From positions 96,494-160,493 of the forward strand of contig JAWPHD010005579.1 of NCBI GenBank assembly GCA_037043455.1: a stretch of DNA of 64,000 nucleotides, given 5' to 3'. Position numbers and translations under genes: made by a program. Position 1 is the first letter of the stretch. The number at the start of each line of letters is the position of its first letter. The DNA comes from Cyrtodaria siliqua (taxonomy: Eukaryota > Mollusca > Bivalvia > Adapedonta > Hiatellidae). The notes below the pieces were generated by a model. That model ran no database searches. It was not told the origin of the DNA and was given only the letters and a program-made list of their open reading frames with translations. Below, one piece after another: positions 56,641 through 64,000 of this stretch.

Positions 56641-58139
56641 ATGATCACGTGATGCAAACTGACAAATGATTGACGGTCCGGTGGTGGAGGTGTGTCTGAA
56701 TGATCCAATCGAAATTATCTAGTCCACCGGTAGCCAATGAAATTGGAGACCGGTGACCAGGCAAGGATTCAGACTCACCGGGCCTCAACAGACCATCGAT
56801 CACTGTTATTTGCCAATAAGTAAGTAAAACATGTTTTAACATGGTGCAGACGTACATGAATACATTTCTTGTTGAATTACGAAAAGAATGATGTAAGTTA
56901 CTGAACTGTGTCTTATTTATCACAAACATCGTAAACAAATACTTTGAAGTGGGCAGGCTAAACCTACGCTATGTAACTTGGCTACTGTGACCAAAATGTG
57001 GAGATTATTCTATAACTAAGCATTTATACAATGAATAATATCAACTAGGTTGCAAAGTTACATCATTACTAGAACATGAATTTGTGGTATTAAACCAGAT
57101 TAATTTATAGAGCGATAAATTACTACCAGATCTTTACCGGTGCCAACAACAACAATAAACATGGCCGCCTCCAGTAAGATTGTCAGTCGCTTATGTGGAA
57201 ATCTATCAAATAATGCAGTTTAAGTGCAATTTAAAAAATGAAGATGATAATACCTGAACACACCAAGGTGTATGTTATGTAAGTGAACAGTATTTATACG
57301 TTTATAATAAATAGTAAAGGAATCACATTGTATAATGGTACCGAGATGTAAATGTAAACAATGATGCCCCCAAGTCTTACAGTATGCATGTTGTTTGCTT
57401 TATATGCTGGCATTTAAATATATTTGTTTAGAATTAAGATAACATGCTAAGATGTTTAATCTGGGAATCGTGCATATGGTTGGTTTTACGGTCTGACATT
57501 CTCAGACCATAAATTGGCCGTGGGCTGCTACCCAAATTTTGACATATTGGTACCATTTAAGCTGGCAAATTCTAATATGCATTTTCGGAAAGGTCAATGG
57601 CTTACGCTTCTTTTAAGCCAGGATAGTATTTTTAGTTTGGTAGCTTAATTTTTTAAAACTATTGTTTTATAAAGGGTGGTCATTTTTAAGAAAATGTTCT
57701 ATATTGATATAAAAATGTATGTATGGCATGGATTAACTCCACCATTTTTTTGTGTGTATTTGATAGCATTCAAACTGGTTACGTAAGTCATGTAAACATA
57801 TAACAGTTCAATAGTTCCACCCTTAAAAACGTATTAAAAACATATGGAAGCAAACATTAACCATTTTAATCATTAAACGGACATTTTATGGAAAGAAGGT
57901 AAAAATAACCAAATAAATTAGAATATATTTATCCTTTTTAAGGAAATTACATATGAATATAGTTTGTTTAGATTCTATATATACGAAACAATACGAAATA
58001 ATATAAACGAGTGACCTCTCTGGAATAAAGGTGTTGCTATAAAGGGAGATAATAAAGCATACGTTTAAGTTTTTATTTGAAAAGATTAGAGCTAATATTA
58101 AAATATTATTCACAAGAAATGTTACAATTCAAAGTTCCA
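56641..58139. other. LTR outer part or flank; no gene
   Basis: 56641 to about 56900 may still be LTR. The remainder is AT-rich unique sequence; the weak start at 57161 is listed separately. Confidence 0.35.
57161..57223 (+). other. Possible start of a coding exon (MAASSKIVSRLCG...)
   Basis: A good start context (AACATGG) opens MAASSKIVSRLCGNLSNNAV then TAA. The composition resembles a mitochondrial targeting start, but no donor of quality and no downstream exon are seen on this strand. Weak. Confidence 0.15.
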
Positions 58140-58440
58140 TTTTATTTGTCTTTGTAGCATGGCAGGCAGGTAGGGATCGCTTTGCCCGTAGTCTGTCCTC
58201 ATACGTCGTCTTCGTCCGTATGTCCGTCACGCTTTAACCTGCAACCTGAACTTAGTCATAACTTAAACTGTATTTAACCTATGTTCATAAAACTTCATAA
58301 ACGTCTTCATCTCAGCCAAAGGAAAGCCTTTACACATGTATAATAACGTTGTCTTTCAAATTGGCAAAGTTATGCCCCTTTCCATTAAACCTTTACCTGC
58401 AACCTGACCTAGCTCATAACGTTAAATAAGCACATGATTA
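58140..58440. repeat. Degenerate mollusc-type repeat
   Basis: Two loose units sharing TTAACCTGCAACCTGAACTTAG / TTTACCTGCAACCTGACCTA, preceded by a GTCGTCTTCGTCCGTATGTC stretch. No gene. Confidence 0.45.
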
Positions 58441-58471
58441 TCAGCCCTTGATTCCATCATTGAATTATATA

Positions 58472-58917
58472 CTGAAAGGAAACAGAAACGCATAATACAA
58501 AAATTGCAAATACTACACTATCATATACACCTAATTCCACGTAATATTCCATATATATCGCAAAGTGTTTTGTACAAAAATGGGCTACAACTAATTACAG
58601 ACAGGACAACTCTGTCATGTAGTATATACCTTTAAACTTTGTTACACGAATTCATAAATGTTGAAGTTTTGCTTGAAATAAAGTCAAGCCATTTCATTAT
58701 TGTGTTTAATGTTAAGAGATTGCAACGTTTAAAGCCTAAGTTTGCTCAACTGCTTGAGCCAAATGCGCATTCTGTCGATAATGAAACTTTAAAGGGGTAA
58801 CCATTGGCGTGTTCGGTGCTGTTTAAACCTTCTTTTTGAAAGGACAAGCCTAATGTCGCATATTAAAGATACAATATAAAGCGGAAATATCCATTATGCG
58901 TTTCGTTTTCTTTTCAG
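58472..58917. mobile_element. MITE family M1, copy 4
   Basis: 446 bp, inverted ends CTGAAAGGAAACAGAAACGC and its complement, flanked by TATA on each side. The internal stretch AAGCCTAAGTTTGCTCAACT matches the copy at 35809 in reverse orientation. Confidence 0.75.
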
Positions 58918-59034
58918 TATATACTATTGTTAAATTCACCTTCGCACTGAAAATATGTATAGCATAATTGTAAAAGTACACCACTGTTAAAAAAAGAAAA
59001 ATATTCCTTATATCTCGTGTGCCTTCAATACTAA

Positions 59035-59175
59035 GTGAGGTGGAGTATCAATACTCAGTCGGGAGGGGATATCACAACTCAGTTGGGAAGGGTATCAATA
59101 CTTATTCGAGAGGAGGTATCAGTGAGGAGGGGTATTAATACTCAGTCGGGAGGGGAGATCAATACTGCGAAGGGA
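59035..59175. repeat. ~24-bp degenerate tandem repeat
   Basis: Loose units of GGTATCAATACTCAGTCGGG + AGGGG, about six, without a strict period. Confidence 0.6.
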
Positions 59176-59799
59176 GTTACACACGAATTATTATCCCGTG
59201 CGTACGAATTATTATTACGTTGCTACGATTTAGGGATATCAAAATAAATAATTCAAAGGAAATTCGAGAAAATCGTTTCACCAGTTACATTGTTTCAAAT
59301 CTCGGTTATTTATTATTACAGAACTAGTCTTCTTATCCACTTAATCAACAAAAGAAATAGTCATGATTTCCTAAATACATCATAAACATAAAGAAGATAT
59401 GTTGTCCTATCGCGACGTGTATCTTTTCATATAGATAATGTTTTCTTATAACAATGCATGTGAGAATACTAGGCGAACATTTTATTCTGTTTCTTCCACA
59501 AATAAGATCCATTCTTTCCTATTCATTTATGAGGTTCCAAGGGGTCCTTAATGGCACAATTATGCCAACTATTAGTAGAGTATCAAGTGGAAAACAATGC
59601 CAGCTACTTGCAGAATGTCGGTTAGTACTGGTAACAGAAGCCATGGTTAAGATAACTAACCGAAATGACTGAAAAAATGTTGATAAATGACGTAAAACAA
59701 AACAAAACAAGAAATTCGATGAACTGATATCCCCGGCGAAGTGTTAATTGTCTTCTAGGTAGAAGCATAGACGGAAAATACACACCACAGAAAAACAAA

Positions 59800-60560
59800 A
59801 ACAAAACTCATGTTTTGGGTTCTGCAAATCATCTTGATGAGTGTAGTATATGTGCCGATTTTTTTAAAATCCACCCCTGCATGTGAGAGTTATGCTGCGG
59901 ACACACAATTTTAATGGACGGACGAACGGACGGACAACGCCAAAACTATATCGCTCGTCGTTGGGGATAATACAATTAATAAAATAATAAAAAGTAAGTA
60001 ATTAAAGATTTGTTTGGGGGGTCGGATGTGGGGCATGGGGTCTCAATGCATGTCTTGATGGGTTGAGTATGTGTGTAATAATTTGTGACAATTCATTAGA
60101 AAATCCCTGACCTTGATGCGTTATGGAGAGAGAACACAAACTACCTTATTAAAAGCACATAAAATAATTGTATGTCCTGTATGACCATGACCTTGAAGAT
60201 ACAGATCCGGGAGTTTGGTTCTGCACGTCGTCTCGATGAGATGGGTATTTGTGCCAATTTATGTCAAAATCCCACCATGCGTCGACTAGTTATGGTGCAG
60301 ACACGAAACGGACATTATTATATGCATCTTAGAAGTATATGACATTTATGATGACCTTTATGACCTTGACCTTGAAGATACATATCCGGGTGTTGGATTC
60401 TACACGTCGTCTTGATTAGATGAGTATATGTTCCAATATTCCGTACATGCATGTGAGAGTTATACAGCAGACACGCAGATTGTAACGGAGGAACGGACGG
60501 ACGAACGAACGTACGGACAACGCCTAAATTATATCCCTCCGACTTCGTCGGGGGATAAAA
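59800..60560. repeat. Degenerate ~185-bp repeat ending in GGACGGAC tails
   Basis: Three diverged units share GTTCTGCA.GTCGTCTTGATGAG-type, ATGTGAGAGTTAT-type and GGACGGACGAACGGACGGAC + AACGCC stretches (59890-59945 and 60470-60530). Same style of tail as at 19166. Confidence 0.6.
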
Positions 60561-63074
60561 AACAAAAGTAAAACTTGTCTATAACTAATTGAGGTGTTAC
60601 GAAATCTCAGGGTTAGACATGTCCGTACCGGACTCAATCAATTTTTTCTATGTTCAGTACGAATTCTCGGTTTATCATGAATGGTCAAGATAATGCAACG
60701 AATGACTCAGGTACCGACATGTCTAACTCTGGCTTACATCAAACCGCGAAAAGTTCCTTCCTTGAACCATTCATATATAACTAGATAGAAACATCGAACA
60801 GAAAAAAATGTAGCATGCAAGGACGACAGGCAGAAAAAAAGAACAACTTTAAAGATGAATAAAAGGCAAAATAAGACATCACAAACACATAAGTGTTAAC
60901 AATAGTGCTACCGCCTTGGAACGGTCTGTGGCAAAAAAGGCCGCTGGGGTTTTAAACCAGGTTCTATGGATCACCAAACCTCACACTTACCCTACTGTCA
61001 TCCCAAGAAAACGGGACACTGTAAATAAAGAAATCCCCGCCGTGAACTATTCTCTAACAAACAGATACAAAGATTATATAAATACAAAAAAAAACAATAG
61101 CCTAGAAAGCCACAAAGAAAATACTCAATGACTTATATTTTAATATACAGTGCGGACCTACGATGTCATTGCGTTTGGACGCTGTGGTTTCTATAGGACC
61201 TTACATCTCATTTTTGGCAGAAGCCAGACCAACAAGAGAACAAAACATTGAGGGCACGACAAGACAAGATTGCAGACAAACAACAAACGTCACCGTCCTT
61301 TTGGGCTTTAGGTAGACGTGATCATAGCGTCCACAGCCTTTCCGGTCATTGCACAATTAAAGAGGAAAGCATAGTGGCGAACTGTAAATGGGTCCACCAA
61401 CAAGCATGTAGTGCGTTGCAAAATGATAGTCATAACCTCTATGTAATATTACTGGATTTCTCGAAATAGTCATTCCATCTCAGAACAAATTATGACCGGG
61501 GTGTCATTCTATTACATATACGTTTGACAGGAGGTCCTTTTTTTTGGGGTCGATTTCTTTGCTTACAGACGTTATCCAATGACGTCGTTTGTCACAACTT
61601 TATACTTCGTCACTTAGTTTTCAGATGGTAAATTGGGCGTTATACGGTCGGAAATTCGGGACGTTGGCGAATGGAGTAACACATTACATTATAGTTGCAT
61701 TAGAATAACAGTTTTAATATGTATACTTGATGTACTTATATATTTTATACACAAACATTCAGCTGGCTGAAATATTGATAAACATAATTATGGGTAAGAA
61801 CATGTAAATGAAAACAATATGAAAGAACAAAAATATCACACTCACGAACAATAACGCGAGATCAAATATCAGCATGTGGAAACAAAGTAGTATAAATAAA
61901 AACAAATTGTTGTATTGTTATATAGAACATACACACATGTGTGTAGCCTTATATTTAACACGCATACACGCTTGCACGATTTAATATCAGCTTATACAAA
62001 CATATTAGTACAAATAATTACAAATAGTGTTGAGTTCATACACATGCATGCCCACATCCAAGAGTCGGTACGTACACCTAAGCGAATAATACAGTAAACT
62101 CGTGCTTTATTATTTTAATATATACACAGAAATTATTTTTTTCCTTTAAAATGATTTTAAAATATTGATTTTAATGTTATTTTCACTTATTAGCAACACC
62201 ATAAGTTATGTGTATGTGTGGCTTGAAGTAAAAATATTGGATAATTATAAGGTTATTATGTTGTTTCGTTTAAGAATGACGGACACACTAAAATAAATTG
62301 AAACTCATCCCTAAGATCATTCCAAATGATGCATTTTCTCTCAGCTATCGGGGGTATTCCGCCATCTTCCGACCTCTATGCGTAACTGATAATTGTTTGT
62401 AATTTATTGTTAAACATGCTATAAGCTTCTTACAGTGGTAAACAGCTAATGCAGTAATATAAAAAACTTTGTTTAAAACCTTCTTTTTTTTTCAAATATT
62501 TATAGATGTAGATGGTATAGGTTTGTATCCGAAGTAGTCTTAGTTCGGAGTAAATTTTGTATGAAAATGATCTTTAAGTGTTTGGCTGAATGATTTAACA
62601 AACCACTTTCTATTTACATAGGTTTGCTTGAATGTACCAAATTCAAATGGATGTTATTGTTTTTAAACACTGCTTCTCTATTGTGTCAAAGGGAGGTAAT
62701 TCATTTGTTTAAAAATGGCTCTATTATACAAGTCTTGTTTTCCTTTCATTGCCGATACCAGTCTAAGGGCTGTAACAAGTATTCTATGTTTGGATGTTAT
62801 ATTGAAAATCGTTACTTCACTTCACTGAGGATATTGTGAAAGGCAGACTGTTTATACATTACAAATGACTTCTATTATTTGAATGTTACTTTGTCAATCG
62901 TTCCGTCCCTTAACTGAGGATATTATCAAAGACAGATAAGTTATACATTTCAAATGACATCTATGATGTAATGTTTTTGTAAGTCATTACTTCCCTTAAC
63001 TGAGAATATTGCCAAAGGAAAATAAATTATACATTTCAAATTACTTATTATTTGAATGTTATTTGTTTACAGCA
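60561..63074. other. No supported gene
   Basis: Frames of 60-73 codons at 60916, 61248, 61915 and 62624 show no motif. 62860-63060 has two or three diverged copies of TTATACATTTCAAATGAC plus CTTAACTGAGGATATT. It lies downstream of the right-edge gene's stop. Confidence 0.4.
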
Positions 63075-63171
63075 TTATTTTCCTTCCATTGCCGATACTT
63101 CTTCCGGTGTCATATACTGCTTCAACACATCCAGGGAATATTCCCATAATTGCTCTTGATTTTCCGCATTT
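63075..63171 (-). CDS. Terminal exon of an unidentified minus-strand gene (partial)
   Basis: 97 nt after a strong TTTTTTTCAG acceptor. It contains one base of a split codon, then NAENQEQLWEYSLDVLKQYM and TPEEVSAMEGK, then TAA. The open frame, polypyrimidine tract and well-behaved acidic C terminus look like real coding sequence. The LWxxS pattern near the C terminus resembles the tail of some short-chain dehydrogenases (retinol dehydrogenase type), but the exon is too short to be sure. The upstream exons must lie right of the window: a matching AG|GTAAAT donor begins at 63998. Confidence 0.6.
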
Positions 63172-63644
63172 CTGAAAAAACAAACAAATACCTTAGATAT
63201 ACAATCTATGTTTCTTACAATAAGTAATTTATAAACTCGAGTAAAACAGATCTCGATTTAATGACGTTTAATGATCTCGATTTAATGACGTGGCTCTTGG
63301 TATTTTGGGATGCATTATTCCTAAACAAAGTATGTTAACACGTAAAAGTTAGTTTCCTTACACTCTTAGGCGAAACACTGAAGTAAACAGGAATATTACA
63401 GGAATTAAAGGAATAACGCTTTAACCGTTCTTATAAAACTACGATATGACATGAACAAAGGCACTATAAAGCCATTTTTACATGTTCTACATTATAAAAC
63501 ATACTATTGCCATATGTGAATTTACAAGGTCGGTTTTCGAAAGGAGTTTGATACTTTTTATTAAGCTTCGTGCAAGTTGTCGTTTCGTGGGCTTCTATTG
63601 ATGTGTATGTGTGAATAAATACTGAAAACGGTTGAAGTCATTCC

Positions 63645-63985
63645 CAGTAAAAACAAACGACTAATACGCAGTATGCACTTACGTACATATAACAAACGAC
63701 TAATACGCAGCATGAACTTACGTAAATATAACAAACGACTAATACGTTGTATGCCCTTACGTACATATAACAAACGACTAATACGAATTATGCACTTACG
63801 TACATATAACAAACGACTAAAACACAGTATGCACTTACGTACATATAACAAAGACTAATACGCAGTATGCACTTACGTACATATAACAAGCGACTAATAC
63901 GCAGTATGCACTTACGTACATATATATAACACATGACTAATACGCAGTATGCACTTACGTACATATAACAAACGACTAATTATAA
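63645..63985. repeat. 39-bp minisatellite, ~8.5 units
   Basis: Units of 39 bp (core ACGACTAATACGCAGTATGC) in the probable last intron of the right-edge gene. Because 39 is a multiple of three, both strands give spurious open frames with a repeated 13-residue pattern. Units differ by a few substitutions; one lacks a base pair and one carries extra TATA. Confidence 0.85.
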
Positions 63986-63998
63986 AACACATATTTAC

Positions 63999-64000
63999 CT
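63999..64000 (-). CDS. Edge of the penultimate exon (last two bases) of the same partial gene
   Basis: On the minus strand the window opens AG|GTAAATATG, a good splice donor whose GT is at 63998-63997. Two exon bases plus the single first base of the terminal exon would make AGA (Arg), followed by NAENQ. The exon body is outside the window, so this is inference from one donor match. Confidence 0.3.

Noticed and set aside
61248..61469. Frame ending NLYVILLDFSK, like the LDFSKAFD motif of LINE reverse transcriptases
   Set aside because: The match is a few residues at the very end of a short frame, with no supporting RT motif on either side.
63561..63858. Open frames of 96 and 61 codons on both strands
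   Set aside because: They are produced by the 39-bp minisatellite, whose length is a multiple of three.

Overview
The window looks like nuclear DNA of an invertebrate animal, most likely a bivalve mollusc. It is AT-rich and has no operons. Its only full gene is split into ten short exons joined by good GT-AG junctions, and the rest is dominated by tandem arrays, SINEs, MITEs, foldback elements and decayed retroelements of kinds common in bivalve genomes. The bivalve assignment is inference from repeat style; nothing here proves it.

Main gene: a complete cytochrome P450 of the CYP2 clan (CYP1/CYP17-like) lies on the minus strand from 32244 (ATG) to 8729 (stop). Ten exons total 1509 nt and encode 502 residues. 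All splice phases agree, and the expected P450 landmarks are present: N-terminal anchor, PPGP hinge, WxxxR, AGVDTT, ExxR, PERY and the Cys447 heme loop. Its introns span 23.5 kb and hold a ~50-bp minisatellite (intron 9), a nested foldback element (intron 7), ~20 units of a ~142-bp repeat on both sides of exon 6 with a solo LTR in one block, two MITE pairs, and a 59-bp minisatellite split by a hAT-like transposon (intron 2).

Right of the P450 (32.3-51 kb) I see no intact gene. There are SINE copies, a decayed LINE with an RNase H domain (37.9-39.1 kb), two copies of an element with a 21-bp repeat, a ~165-bp array beside an (AT)n run, several hairpin MITEs and a degenerate ~160-bp array (47-48.5 kb). 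From 51.6 to at least 56.6 kb lies a dead minus-strand Ty3/gypsy retrotransposon. Its gag, protease, RNase H and integrase are recognisable but carry stops, and the RT catalytic core is deleted. At the extreme right, 63075-63171 is the last coding exon of a second minus-strand gene whose upstream exons lie beyond the window. A splice donor sits exactly at the window edge.

Functionally, the P450 would be an ER-membrane monooxygenase. The rest is mostly mobile DNA and its debris. The LINE and two SINE families share a 3' tail, which suggests that the SINEs borrow that LINE's machinery. The intronic ~142-bp array carries many nuclear-receptor half-site motifs, which is the most intriguing non-coding pattern here.
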